Shown here piece after piece: positions 21,993 to 31,327 of a stretch of DNA of 64,000 nt; position 1 is the stretch's first letter, and each line of letters begins with the position of its first letter. This stretch comes from Nemertoderma westbladi. Lineage: Eukaryota; Xenacoelomorpha; Nemertodermatida; Nemertodermatidae. Below the pieces are notes generated by a model, which saw nothing but the letters and a program-made list of their open reading frames with translations, made no database searches and was not told where the DNA came from. Location of the stretch: positions 19,774 to 83,773 of the forward strand of contig JAUCBJ010006096.1 of assembly GCA_032718475.1 (NCBI GenBank). The letters run 5' to 3'. Made by a program: the position numbers and the translations under genes.

Positions 21993-24900
21993 TTACTCAT
22001 TAGTTTTATTACACCATCCCAAATAAGAATGATTTTGTAATTGCCCTGATTTCAATACCCCACGTAGAAGAGTTTTAGACGCCCCTCTTTTGGTCAGCGA
22101 GTCCGCCACTTGCTCTTTAGCTTCTACCCAAAGAATTTCAAGCTCGTGCCGTTCTACCTTCTGACGGAGAAAGGCAATGTCAACCCTAAGACCGCGATCC
22201 TGAACGACATTCGTAGTTTGGACTGCCGAAAATAGACTTCTGTTGTCAATTAAACACACCAACGGGAGCTGAACACCATGAATTTCCTCCACAATAGCTA
22301 AGATCTCTCCAGCAGCATCTATCCCTTCCACCAGAGCTAACGTTTCGGCAGCTAATGTACTCCTCACCACCCTTCGTAATTTTCTGCTTTGCCAAGCCAA
22401 TGGCAGACAAACACCTCGTCGATTAGTCAGAAATATAATGAATGCACCCTGTGATGATCCATCTGATAAATTCGCATATGATGCATCACTATACACCTGT
22501 AATATACAATTTTCAATAGATCCTAGATTGGGATAATAAACATCCAGTTTCTCGTATTTAATATCCTTTATGACCTTATTAACTGTACGTATTACATTTA
22601 TTGTCGCATTTTTAATATTAGTACTTGAAATGCAGATCTCATATCCAATATCTGGTCTCGTTTGATTGAAGATCCACATGAGTTGTCCCAATACAGTTTT
22701 TAATGATTTTTTACAATTATCATTTAGTTTATCTTCACTGTACTGATGCGATGGTACCTCAATTTCCTGTAGCTCTTGTATATAGTTGTCTTGGCTAATA
22801 GTTATACCTTCAGTTGTTTGAATCAAATCTAAGCCTATATATTTAAAGGTACCAAGTTCTTCATGACTCAATAGAAATGTTGATCGAACTTTCCTCATAA
22901 CCCGACTCTCAAAAACTTCTGTACCACTGTAAACAATATCATCAACATGGGTCACAGCAATTCCATGTAATGTACCCGATATCTTGTAAATAAACATTGC
23001 CGGATCAATCTTACTGACAGTCATGCCCAATTTTAACAATTGGTCCCTAAAACGTGTGTACCACATTCTAGGCGCATCGACCAATCCATAAACGCATTTC
23101 TTTAGTTTCCATATTTTCCCTGGAATGTGACATTCTTTTGGAGGCTGAACATATACTTCCCGTGAAATAGGGTTTCCCTGTAAAAAGGCAGCACGAACAT
23201 CAAATGACTTGAGTTCCCAGTTGTTGCTCACTATTGTGGCCAAAACCATCCTAAAACTTTCCTTACTACATGTTGGTGAATCACAGCGAACATCTGTAAT
23301 TTCTTCGAAGCCCCTTGCTACAAGCCTTGCCTTCACAAATTTATGACCATTGAGTTCTTTTTCTGTTAATATCCATTTTATTGAAATAGTTTCTTGACCT
23401 ATCTCATCAACCTCCAAATAAACATCATTTTCTTTCCAACTTGTCAGTTCTTTTACCTTAGCATCCATTATTTCCTGCACTGAATGAGTTTTATGGGTAA
23501 CAGTGGTTACTAAAACTTCGTTTAAGGTTTCATCTTTAATTTTCCATTGACTCACATAATCTGGCCAGTCTACACATTTTGGCTCCTTTTCATCAGCAAC
23601 TTTAATGTTTACAAATGTATTATACTTCCCAGTTGACTTGAGTTTGCTTAATATCTTGCCTTCCTTCCATTGTTCAGATTCATACGGTCGAAATAAAACA
23701 GTATTTCGAATCTTTGGGATTATTGAACCATTCTTATAAGAATGTATTTCCGCATCTTTACTCATTGAACCTTGAACTGTAATTTCACTATTGTCATTAT
23801 TTTCCAGAATTGCCACATCATCACATCCTACTAATCTCTCTGTATTATTATGGTTAACTTGGCTGTCCTCATCTAGAACAGCAGTATCATTATCTGAAAG
23901 AACCTCAATTTGTTTCGATTGGAAATCGTTTATATCTGTATTGACAACAGACAGGGGTGACTTATCGATAGAACCTCTTCCACTTTCCTCCTTCGAACTT
24001 TTCTCCACAGGGTTGTGCAAGTCATCCATTTGTCCAAATGTAACAGATTTTACATGCTTTAAATGACAGGGATGTACTCGATAATACTCAGACTGATGTT
24101 TAACTAAAACTGTTTGACCTTCTTGCCCTAGAACAATAGCTGGTCCACTCCAATATTTATGTTTATTTCTTCTAAAATAAACCTTATCTCCATTATTATA
24201 ACTGACGTCATTGCTGGTACGTACCTGATGTCTCAATGCTCGTCGTATTTTCTCACTAGATTCAGCTTTGATATAATTTTCTCTCGCTAAATGCATAGCA
24301 TTGATATTCGACCCAACCAATTTACTACAGGTTCTCCCTTCTAGAGCCGGTAATTCATCGACTAACACATTTGGTAAAGTAGGGTTGCGGCCAAAGGCTA
24401 GTTGATTAGGGCTATAACCATGTACCATTTGAAGTGAGTTTTTGGCACTTAGGGCCCAATATAAGGCAGTTTCTAAATCACAGCCTGAATCCTGATATGT
24501 TCTCTCTAAAGTTTCTGCTAACACAGCATTGTGCCGCTCCACTATCCCATTGGAGAATGGAGATTCTGCTGACGATACTTGTAGTTGTATATTAAAATTC
24601 TGACACATGTCTCTATAATGTTCATTAGAAAATTCCCCTCCATTATCAGACATGAATTTCTTTGCAGCCCCAAAGCACCATATCCATGTCTTAAATAAAC
24701 CTTTAATGACACTATCCTTCTGTTTATTTGAAATCAAACAAGCTGCAGAAAATCTCGATGCTAAATCTATAAGATGAAGAATATATACTCTCGGACGAAT
24801 TTCTTTCAGATCCATTGCCACAACCTCATTGAACTCATGTGCTCGCTTCAACCCTACAATAGGTCGGGGTTTAGGCTTTTTGTATTTCTGACAAACCTCA

Positions 24901-26699
24901 CAAACAGAACATACATCATCAATTGTCAAAGAAAGCCTCTTATCTAAAATCCTGGCATCTCTAAGGAGAGATTTCAATTTAATAGCATCTGCATGTGCAA
25001 ATTGACGATGAAGTTTAAGAACATCACTTCTTAAATCAGAATCACTCTTATCTTTTAATGGGGTCACTTTAAAAACCAACTTTGGTCTTTGATCAGGAAT
25101 ATTTGATATCGATCGACGATAATTATTCAGCGGTAAACAAAAGTGACCTGTGGACGTAAGATCTAATTTCAATTTGGTACCAAAAAGTTCAATCGTGTTA
25201 GTAGTAAAACATAAAGAAGCTCCAGCCTTTTTAAGTGATGTATTACTTAATAGTAATGGCAGATTATTGTCAACAACATTACACTCTATAAACACTGAAA
25301 GATGCCTAAGAAATGCTGGTATTTTAACCAATGTATCTGATATAACAGGGTTTCCAACTCCAAATTTGAAAGGTGTGCAACAAGATGTAATTTCTATTAA
25401 TCTATCATCTTCTTCACTGAGAGTTTCCCTGTATCTATTCAACCAATCTCGCCCACAAACTGTACGCGTACAGCCAGTGTCTATAATTGCACACGATAAA
25501 GCCTCCTTTACAAACAGGCAGTCAACCTCTGACACGGATTCCATAAGCCGATCAACATTACTGATCCCATTAACAGTTTCACCTAAAGATATCCCCTCAC
25601 ATGATTGAAAAAATGTGTAAAACACTCTCTCTCCATTTGTATTATCATAATTGTCATTAAAATCTGCATTATCTCTATAACTATCAGCAAGAAATACAGC
25701 TTGCTGTGCAGGACATTGAGCCACATAATGTTCTGTACTGTTGCAATTATAACAACGTCGCACATATCCACTTGAATCAACTACATTTTGGCGAGCCCTG
25801 AAACTAGGTTGGCCAGATCTACCAGTACTGATACCCGATCCTCTGAATTGCAATGTCGGACCTCGTTGTAAATATCTTCCCCGTTCTGAACCTCGATTAA
25901 AGTTACCCCTTTGAACCCAACCTCTTTGATCCCTCCTAGATCCATAAAAACCTCCTCTACGATGATTCACAAACAATATCTCTGCATCACTATCCACCGG
26001 TTCAATCTTAATTTTATCCTCTCTTCCTCCAGTACCACTACCGGTAGCACTCACACTAATACCACTAGTGGTACTTCCTTGCAGTACAATGTCATATATC
26101 CTCAAAAGTGTGTCTGACATTCCCTCATAATTTATTTCTGTAGTCGTAGCCAGAGCCAAATCTTTTTTATCTCTAGGAATATTCGCACTTTTTAACAGCC
26201 TATAAGCTAAAACAGGCCCAGGTAATTCAATTTTGTATTTTTTCATCTTTTCAACAAGACGCTCAAAATCGATAACAAAATTCTCAATCGAACTATCTTT
26301 ATCTCTAACAAATTCTTCAAATTCTGCATAAGACTGATACGCAGCCTGTGAATCTTTTTTTAAATGTAACTTATCAAGTTTCAGTAACACATGAGCAAGT
26401 CCGTCAGCCTGTTTTACCTGATCAACGCTAAGTGAGGATACAGCATCTTTAGGCTTACCTTTCAACTCCAAATAAACCGCCATTCCATGTTTTGCTGCTG
26501 GTAAACTTGTTAGTTCGGACCATACCTCTATGTCGAACTTCCACTGTTCATATTCATTCCTGCTGGCTTTATCTTTAAGCGCTGGTGGAATCTTCCACAT
26601 TACACTACCACCAGTCATCCCAGTTGTACCGGTAGGTCTACCTGTACCTCCAGTTGCCATATTAAAACTTAGAAGGTACCGGTACCGTATTCTATTCAA
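21993..26699 (-). CDS. Ty1/copia Gag-Pol polyprotein, intact
   Basis: A single frame of 1568 codons. Gag occupies residues 1-300, with a UBN2-like helical region (YEQWKFDIEVWSEL near 50) and a CCHC knuckle CYNCNSTEHYVAQC at 316-329. The aspartic protease site is IIDTGCTRTVCG (DTG at 407-409). Integrase follows, with an HHCC finger (HRQFAHADAIKL...CSVCEVCQKYK), catalytic MDLKEI, SDNGGEF and SSAESPFSNGIVERHN. RT shows an active-site block THVDDIVYSGT instead of the usual YVDD. RNase H begins VYSDASYANLSDGS. The real start may be the second Met at residue 14 (MATGG). No stop or frameshift is seen, so this could be an active source element. The gag region resembles copia families of marine invertebrates, possibly GalEa-like; that placement is tentative. 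Confidence 0.93.
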   Translation of the reverse strand: MNRIRYRYLLSFNMATGGTGRPTGTTGMTGGSVMWKIPPALKDKASRNEYEQWKFDIEVWSELTSLPAAKHGMAVYLELKGKPKDAVSSLSVDQVKQADGLAHVLLKLDKLHLKKDSQAAYQSYAEFEEFVRDKDSSIENFVIDFERLVEKMKKYKIELPGPVLAYRLLKSANIPRDKKDLALATTTEINYEGMSDTLLRIYDIVLQGSTTSGISVSATGSGTGGREDKIKIEPVDSDAEILFVNHRRGGFYGSRRDQRGWVQRGNFNRGSERGRYLQRGPTLQFRGSGISTGRSGQPSFRARQNVVDSSGYVRRCYNCNSTEHYVAQCPAQQAVFLADSYRDNADFNDNYDNTNGERVFYTFFQSCEGISLGETVNGISNVDRLMESVSEVDCLFVKEALSCAIIDTGCTRTVCGRDWLNRYRETLSEEDDRLIEITSCCTPFKFGVGNPVISDTLVKIPAFLRHLSVFIECNVVDNNLPLLLSNTSLKKAGASLCFTTNTIELFGTKLKLDLTSTGHFCLPLNNYRRSISNIPDQRPKLVFKVTPLKDKSDSDLRSDVLKLHRQFAHADAIKLKSLLRDARILDKRLSLTIDDVCSVCEVCQKYKKPKPRPIVGLKRAHEFNEVVAMDLKEIRPRVYILHLIDLASRFSAACLISNKQKDSVIKGLFKTWIWCFGAAKKFMSDNGGEFSNEHYRDMCQNFNIQLQVSSAESPFSNGIVERHNAVLAETLERTYQDSGCDLETALYWALSAKNSLQMVHGYSPNQLAFGRNPTLPNVLVDELPALEGRTCSKLVGSNINAMHLARENYIKAESSEKIRRALRHQVRTSNDVSYNNGDKVYFRRNKHKYWSGPAIVLGQEGQTVLVKHQSEYYRVHPCHLKHVKSVTFGQMDDLHNPVEKSSKEESGRGSIDKSPLSVVNTDINDFQSKQIEVLSDNDTAVLDEDSQVNHNNTERLVGCDDVAILENNDNSEITVQGSMSKDAEIHSYKNGSIIPKIRNTVLFRPYESEQWKEGKILSKLKSTGKYNTFVNIKVADEKEPKCVDWPDYVSQWKIKDETLNEVLVTTVTHKTHSVQEIMDAKVKELTSWKENDVYLEVDEIGQETISIKWILTEKELNGHKFVKARLVARGFEEITDVRCDSPTCSKESFRMVLATIVSNNWELKSFDVRAAFLQGNPISREVYVQPPKECHIPGKIWKLKKCVYGLVDAPRMWYTRFRDQLLKLGMTVSKIDPAMFIYKISGTLHGIAVTHVDDIVYSGTEVFESRVMRKVRSTFLLSHEELGTFKYIGLDLIQTTEGITISQDNYIQELQEIEVPSHQYSEDKLNDNCKKSLKTVLGQLMWIFNQTRPDIGYEICISSTNIKNATINVIRTVNKVIKDIKYEKLDVYYPNLGSIENCILQVYSDASYANLSDGSSQGAFIIFLTNRRGVCLPLAWQSRKLRRVVRSTLAAETLALVEGIDAAGEILAIVEEIHGVQLPLVCLIDNRSLFSAVQTTNVVQDRGLRVDIAFLRQKVERHELEILWVEAKEQVADSLTKRGASKTLLRGVLKSGQLQNHSYLGWCNKTNE

Positions 26700-26909
26700 T
26701 TAATTGTAATAACAAACAGGCACCGCGCCGTTAATAGCAATAGGCCTAACTGCCTAATACAGTTGTAGTTATGTCTAGCCTAATTTAGAGTTCCCAGTTC
26801 TGCAATTTGCAGATTTGCCATATACCAGTATACATACATCTGTACATCTACCGGGTGACCGGTACATCGATTTACACATCCAGACATCTTCTTATTGCTG
26901 ATAACCACG

Positions 26910-26920
26910 CTCTGCTACCA
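26910..26920 (-). promoter_or_regulatory. Primer-binding site, initiator-Met tRNA type
   Basis: Minus strand reads TGGTAGCAGAG two bases inside the 5' LTR border. This is complementary to the 3' end of eukaryotic initiator methionine tRNA (ending CUCUGCUACCA), the usual minus-strand primer of Ty1/copia elements. Confidence 0.85.
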
Positions 26921-26922
26921 AA

Positions 26923-27134
26923 TGTGAAATATCATAACATAACATAATACTCAGTTCTATAATGCTATAATGTATATATTGGTTTAGACAATAATCACAT
27001 ACTTACATAAATCAGTCCTTCCTATTCTAACGCTAGGCCTATACTGCTATACATAAGTACAGTAGGAACCGGTACTGTCACATCACCTCAATCATCCCAT
27101 CACCAGAGCCATGGCCTATTCCAGAGCAGTCACA
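26923..27134 (-). repeat. 5' LTR of the copia element (212 bp)
   Basis: In plus orientation it runs from TGTGAAATAT at 26923 to GCAGTCACA at 27134. Its ends form the short inverted repeat TGTGA...TCACA, which gives the TG...CA termini typical of LTRs. The inner border is fixed by the primer-binding site that follows on the minus strand. Confidence 0.9.
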
Positions 27135-27161
27135 CCTTACACTTTAAACGTATAAATTAAA

Positions 27162-27722
27162 ATGGATTCTGATTTATTTCAAAGATACAGTAAACCTCAA
27201 TATGGGGGATCAGACTCTAATCTTCCTGTTTTTAAAGGTGGAAAAAGTACCAGAGGCTCGACGCAAGTTCCAGTTTTTCGTGGTGGATCATATATTGACC
27301 CTTACGGTCAACAAATTGGCACATTTGGTCCAAACTTAAAACAACGTCGTTTTCAGCGTTATCGTAGAGGTATGCGGGCAAATCAACACGGAGAAGGTAT
27401 ATTTACAGACGCCTTATCGACATTGAAAAAATTTGGTAAGCCATTAGCTAAAAAAGTTTTACAAAAAGCTTTACCATTTACCACAAAATTTATGAGACAA
27501 CACGTAATACCAAAAGGTAAGCGGATCTTACATCGGCAGGCTAATACGGTTATTAATAAAGCATTAAATAAAATGAAACCATCAACAAGGTCGGTTGTAG
27601 AAAAAGTTTATAGAGATTTAAAGCGACCCGCTAGACCAATGACTATGAACATACATCATCGACGTAGTAAAAAGAGAAATATAAAAGGTAAACAGAAACA
27701 CTGCGAAAAAAGTATTTTTTAA
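27162..27722 (+). CDS. Basic pX-like virion protein, Polinton A
   Basis: 186 residues, strongly basic. The N-terminus MDSDLFQRYSKPQ is shared with the Polinton B homologue (SDSDLFKLYSTPQ). It is followed by two PVF(K/R)GG motifs (LPVFKGG and VPVFRGG), where B has one. A central glycine-led amphipathic block (GEGIFTDALSTLKKFGKPLA) and a VIPKGKRILHRQANTVINK segment also match B. The C-terminus is a Lys/Arg cluster. The layout recalls adenovirus and adintovirus pX/core-type proteins that bind DNA or line the capsid; that role is inferred from position and composition. The start at 27162 follows an AT-rich TATAAATTAA stretch and begins the conserved motif. The stop is 2 bp before the capsid start. 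Confidence 0.75.
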   Translation: MDSDLFQRYSKPQYGGSDSNLPVFKGGKSTRGSTQVPVFRGGSYIDPYGQQIGTFGPNLKQRRFQRYRRGMRANQHGEGIFTDALSTLKKFGKPLAKKVLQKALPFTTKFMRQHVIPKGKRILHRQANTVINKALNKMKPSTRSVVEKVYRDLKRPARPMTMNIHHRRSKKRNIKGKQKHCEKSIF

Positions 27723-27724
27723 TA

Positions 27725-28984
27725 ATGTCAATTATTAAGGAATTAGATTTATTTTCTACACAGCCAATACAGACTGAATTTAAAGCAAAACATTATGAAA
27801 CAATTTACCCTGTATCTAATCTCCGTAGCGAATCTAGGGAGGTTACCTTCCTTGTACCCAGATCCAATGAATTCTATACGAAACTGCAAGACGCGTTATT
27901 AATTACAAAATGTACAGTACGTTGGGATAGACGACTTGAAAACTCCCATATTTATATGCTGAATTACCCAGCTGAAACTATGTGGAGTGATATTAAAATA
28001 GACCTTAATGAGAAGCAGGTTGAAAATAGCAATAACCATTATTTCTACAAGTCGTACTTATCCAATTTATTATTTACAACTTACGAGGATAAAAATGGGC
28101 TACTAGGTGCCGGTGGTTTTCATCAACCTTTATCAGAACATGGAAATGAAATTGATCCCGGCGCGCATCCTATTGCCGATGCCTTTAGTAAACAAATGCA
28201 ATTTGTAAGTGGATTGACGATTGATTTTGATACTGAAACTAAAATAATACAACCTGGGTATGATTTACGAATGCATTTTAGAAAAGTATCAAATTCGTTT
28301 ATTTTTAAAATCACTCCAAACGCAAACGCTGTGACAAATCTTCGACTAGAGTTAGATGATATAAAAATTCTAATTCCTAGAATGGAGGTTAATCCGGTAA
28401 TAGAAAGCAGTCACCTAAAAGGCTTAGAGAGCTACGATATTGAATATCAATTTCAAAAGAAAGAGGTAACTACATTTACTATTCCAGCTCAAACCACAAA
28501 TTACACTCAAACAAACATATTTGATGGTAAAAAACCCAAATTAGTTATTATTGGTTTCATAACAAATAACGCTTATTCGGGAGAATTAATTAGCAATCCC
28601 TTGAAATTTGAACATTTTAACCTTAGACGCGCGGAACTGATTGTAGACGGTCTTCCAGTAGGAGGTGTAATATACGAGCCTAATTTTACAGATGGAACAT
28701 ATATTTTTGAGTATACTCAATTAATGAAGAACATTAATACATATATTAACGGTTATGGAGGTAATAATATAGACCATGAAACCTATTTAGGTAATTGTCC
28801 CCTTCTATCCTGGGACTTAACCGCTGACGGCTATGTTAGAGATCCACAACCCTCAATATATACTAACGGTCAATTAAAATTAAGATTTTCCGAACCGTTG
28901 GTTGAAACCATAAATGTAATTGTTTTTAATATTTATGATCAATCATTAAGTTTAAATAGCAGGAAAGAAATACATATCGATTAA
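27725..28984 (+). CDS. F54H12.2-like major capsid candidate, Polinton A
   Basis: 419 residues. The N-terminal half carries the block LNYP...IDLNEKQVENSNNHYFYKSYL...GAGGF, which corresponds to LNYP...LYLNEKLVETSNGFYAYKS...SAGGY in Polinton B. A later FEHFNLRRAELIVDG segment matches FNHFGLNYAELNIDS. This block is the signature of the invertebrate proteins annotated as uncharacterised F54H12.2-like, which are encoded by Polintons and thought to form the double-jelly-roll capsid. It would assemble with the pX-like product upstream and be processed by the protease downstream. The frame is intact. The capsid function rests on family knowledge, not on anything visible in the sequence alone. Confidence 0.75.
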   Translation: MSIIKELDLFSTQPIQTEFKAKHYETIYPVSNLRSESREVTFLVPRSNEFYTKLQDALLITKCTVRWDRRLENSHIYMLNYPAETMWSDIKIDLNEKQVENSNNHYFYKSYLSNLLFTTYEDKNGLLGAGGFHQPLSEHGNEIDPGAHPIADAFSKQMQFVSGLTIDFDTETKIIQPGYDLRMHFRKVSNSFIFKITPNANAVTNLRLELDDIKILIPRMEVNPVIESSHLKGLESYDIEYQFQKKEVTTFTIPAQTTNYTQTNIFDGKKPKLVIIGFITNNAYSGELISNPLKFEHFNLRRAELIVDGLPVGGVIYEPNFTDGTYIFEYTQLMKNINTYINGYGGNNIDHETYLGNCPLLSWDLTADGYVRDPQPSIYTNGQLKLRFSEPLVETINVIVFNIYDQSLSLNSRKEIHID

Positions 28985-28986
28985 GT

Positions 28987-29439
28987 ATGTTATCTACAGA
29001 GGACCTTGATATGTTTCCAGTAGGTGGTCACTATTTGGGCGCGTTTCCGGCTAATAAATTACCTAAATTAGATAATAATAAGCGGCAGGAATATGGCTTG
29101 ATAGTAAACACTGATAAACAGCATCTGCCTGGGATTCATTGGATCGCAATATATATACGAGATAATGAGGCCGAAGTATTTGATTCGTTTGGATCAAAAT
29201 ATCCAAACAGATGCATCGAAAAATGGCTTGAGAAAAATTCCACAAGGTGGCGTACTACACGCAAACAATTTCAAGACCCTCGAAGGACCACATGCGGACT
29301 GTACTGTCTCTATTATTTGGTAAATCGTATTCACTCAATCTATCCAATGAGAGCGTTTACAAATAATGTGGAAATCAATGAAATTATATTATATAAATGG
29401 CTTGTTAATTATTATAAATTAAACCAACAAACTTTGTAA
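28987..29439 (+). CDS. Adenain-type cysteine protease (maturation protease), Polinton A
   Basis: 150 residues. The catalytic pattern of the adenovirus/Ulp1-like C5 family is complete: His in LPGIHWIAIY (residue about 57), Asp in VFDSFG, Gln in KQFQDP and Cys in TTCGLYCLYYL. The N-terminal YLGAFPANKLP corresponds to YIGVYAIDQL in B. Such proteases cleave capsid precursors during virion maturation, consistent with the position 2 bp behind the capsid gene. Length is normal for Polinton proteases. Confidence 0.85.
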   Translation: MLSTEDLDMFPVGGHYLGAFPANKLPKLDNNKRQEYGLIVNTDKQHLPGIHWIAIYIRDNEAEVFDSFGSKYPNRCIEKWLEKNSTRWRTTRKQFQDPRRTTCGLYCLYYLVNRIHSIYPMRAFTNNVEINEIILYKWLVNYYKLNQQTL

Positions 29440-29474
29440 TTAATCATTTAGCTTGCTTTTGTTTATCAGATAAA

Positions 29475-30065
29475 ATGGATAATATTATTTTTGTTGATTT
29501 TCAATACTATAAGATAGACAATAAGGAGTATCCGGTAGTATTTAAAGAATTTGCAATATACGATTCTAATTATACCAAAACTAATGTAAAGACGTTTTTA
29601 ATTAAAGGCCCTCCTAATATTAAGTTGTCGGCTTTAGATGTAGCTCACGTAAACAATTTACGCGATATGGGTTCTCACTTGCCCTGGGACTACGGTGACA
29701 TTTCTCAAGATGACTTTATAAAATATATGAAGAGACATTTAAAATATAAAAAAAACATTCACGTATTTGGGTTGATGAAGCGGGCGATATTAGTTTCCCA
29801 ATTCAATGTTCTCGAACCAAATTCGGTGGAGAAATTGGGAATATATAAGCAATATCACGATTATTTAACCCCATGCCGGTTCCACGATCGAATCACTACA
29901 GTATGCGCGTTCCACTTAAACATAGGGGATAACTGTATGCGATACTGCTCGGCAAAACGTGTTGGTTGGTTTGAGGCTCTACACTTTTTCTTGAGAAAGC
30001 GTTTAACTGCGACTGATGTCGATGATAAACAGAAAGAAATAACTGCGGTGGAAGATGTACTGTAG
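29475..30065 (+). CDS. Conserved Polinton protein of unknown function, Polinton A copy
   Basis: 196 residues. Opens with IIFVDFQYYKIDNKEYPVVF-type sequence and contains FKEFAIYD, a FLIKGPPNIKLS segment, a WDYGDISQDDFIKYMK stretch and a C-terminal Cys/His cluster (CRFHDRITTVCAFH and CMRYCSAK). The Polinton B protein at 55401-55997 shares all of these (IIVDFQYYT, FKEFAAYN, FINGPPAKILS, FDYGFMDQSAFKMYI, CLFHDFSAITNCAYH, CFNYCSAK). The conserved D-x-Q, Glu and Cys/His residues could mark a metal-dependent enzyme, but I cannot assign an activity. In A the gene lies downstream of the protease; in B it lies upstream of the pX-like gene. Confidence 0.75.
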   Translation: MDNIIFVDFQYYKIDNKEYPVVFKEFAIYDSNYTKTNVKTFLIKGPPNIKLSALDVAHVNNLRDMGSHLPWDYGDISQDDFIKYMKRHLKYKKNIHVFGLMKRAILVSQFNVLEPNSVEKLGIYKQYHDYLTPCRFHDRITTVCAFHLNIGDNCMRYCSAKRVGWFEALHFFLRKRLTATDVDDKQKEITAVEDVL

Positions 30066-31327
30066 GTTTACTCTAAGCGTGTAAGGTGATGGGGTAATAT
30101 ATAATTTTATTTTGGTGATGCTCTTGATGTTAATATAAAAATATAATAAAATATAATTTTTTTTACAACAAGTTCTCTAAAAAAGAGTCAATTGCGCTAG
30201 GTTAACCATACACCTTTAACAATATGATGTAGACGTAACATGTACAGTAAGTATTCTCGATATCATTCTAATATAGATGTACAGGTATTGCGAAACATCC
30301 TTTACGTCGCAAACTAATAACACATACAGTAGTTGACTAGTAATATTAGTCAGAAAATGCAACATAATCTGTATAGGGTGTAATGATAACCTGTTGGTAC
30401 CGGTTCTGATAAATTATAGGCCTATCTACAACGGTCATCCACTTTATCAGTACCGGTAGTGTTTTACTCTTCCAACACTGTAGTCGCTGTCTACTGGTAT
30501 CGGTACAGCAGTAATCTGATGCATGCAGGGTCTCACATACAGGGATTAGATCACCTATCCAAACAATACAGTACTGCTGTACTTTCGCTGTTCTTGATGT
30601 AACAGCATAATCAGAGGGTAAATCTTTTCGACCTACGCGTAGGCCTACGCGTAGCTACGCGTAGCTACGCGTAGCTACGCGTAGTTCGCAACATTGGGTC
30701 ATATATCACCAGTTTCAGAGTTTTAACAATAACTACGCGTAGGTGCTACGCGTAGCTACGCGTAGGTGCTACGCGTAGCTACGCGTAGGTCCTACGCGAC
30801 CTACGCATAGGTGCTACCCATAACTATGCCTATACGTCGTTTATCATTAGTAGGCTTACGTATTCCAAGCGAGTCAGTACTAAAATAAGACACAATACGG
30901 TATGTTCAATAAACAACCCACAACCATCAAATGCTTTCAACAGTAATGTATCCTATACCTGTATACTCTATATAGAGGAATACGCGAAAACTACATAATT
31001 CTTCACTTCATGCGTTGCGGGCGGTAAAATGTGTTAATAATTAATGTTTAGAGTTCAAAAATAGTTTACAAAGGAAATAGGCCGATGGTTCTTATCGATT
31101 CTCTATGCTTTTTATTGCCTTTGTTCACGATAGGGCAACTAGGATATACTGTTTTTAATATGTTAACCCCTTGACAAGGGAAGGGGGAGACTAAATTGTC
31201 TATCATGAGACGTGAATTTTAAGTTTACTTTTTATTCATCCTCTGTGTTTGTATGTGAAAGAGCCGAATATTATTTATTACCAGTGCTGTATGTAGAGAT
31301 ATGAGTTTCCGATTCTGATATTACTTC
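30066..31327. other. Non-coding DNA right of Polinton A
   Basis: No gene is recognisable. Contains scattered ACCGGT motifs, the ACGCGT palindrome array at 30632-30815 and unique AT-rich sequence. It might include the lost right end of Polinton A, but no terminal inverted repeat partner is present to show it. Confidence 0.5.
30632..30815. repeat. Array of the palindrome CTACGCGTAG
   Basis: The 10-bp self-complementary unit CTACGCGTAG, or close variants, occurs about ten times. It lies in two clusters, 30632-30685 and 30734-30815, separated by about 50 bp of unique sequence. Some units abut directly and some are spaced by GT or GTG. The array is exceptionally rich in CpG for this AT-rich neighbourhood and can extrude many short hairpins. 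Confidence 0.9.

Larger units (their letters stand above)
21686..27134 (-). mobile_element. Ty1/copia retrotransposon with intact polyprotein and identical LTRs
   Basis: A complete minus-strand element about 5.4 kb long: 5' LTR 26923-27134, tRNA primer-binding site at 26910-26920, one long polyprotein frame, purine-rich tract at 21888-21900, and 3' LTR 21686-21887. The shared 202 bp of the two LTRs are identical as read, so insertion was very recent. The outermost 10 bp of the 3' LTR (TGTGAAATAT in plus orientation) are missing. The flanks are unrelated: BEL1 on the left and Polinton A on the right. The loss of the terminus and mismatched flanks suggest recombination, an aberrant integration or an assembly join. 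Confidence 0.92.
27135..30065 (+). mobile_element. Polinton A: capsid-cassette fragment of a Polinton/Maverick element
   Basis: Four co-directional intronless genes occupy nearly all of this stretch, three of them separated by only 2 bp. All four have recognisable relatives in Polinton B of this window, at low identity, so A belongs to a different lineage. No polymerase, integrase or ATPase is present. The left side is cut by the copia LTR, and no terminal inverted repeat is seen on the right before the ACGCGT array. All four frames are open, so decay is limited. Confidence 0.8.

Noticed and set aside
30632-30815. CRISPR array
   Set aside because: Repeats are 10-bp palindromes without unique spacers of uniform length, in a eukaryotic context.
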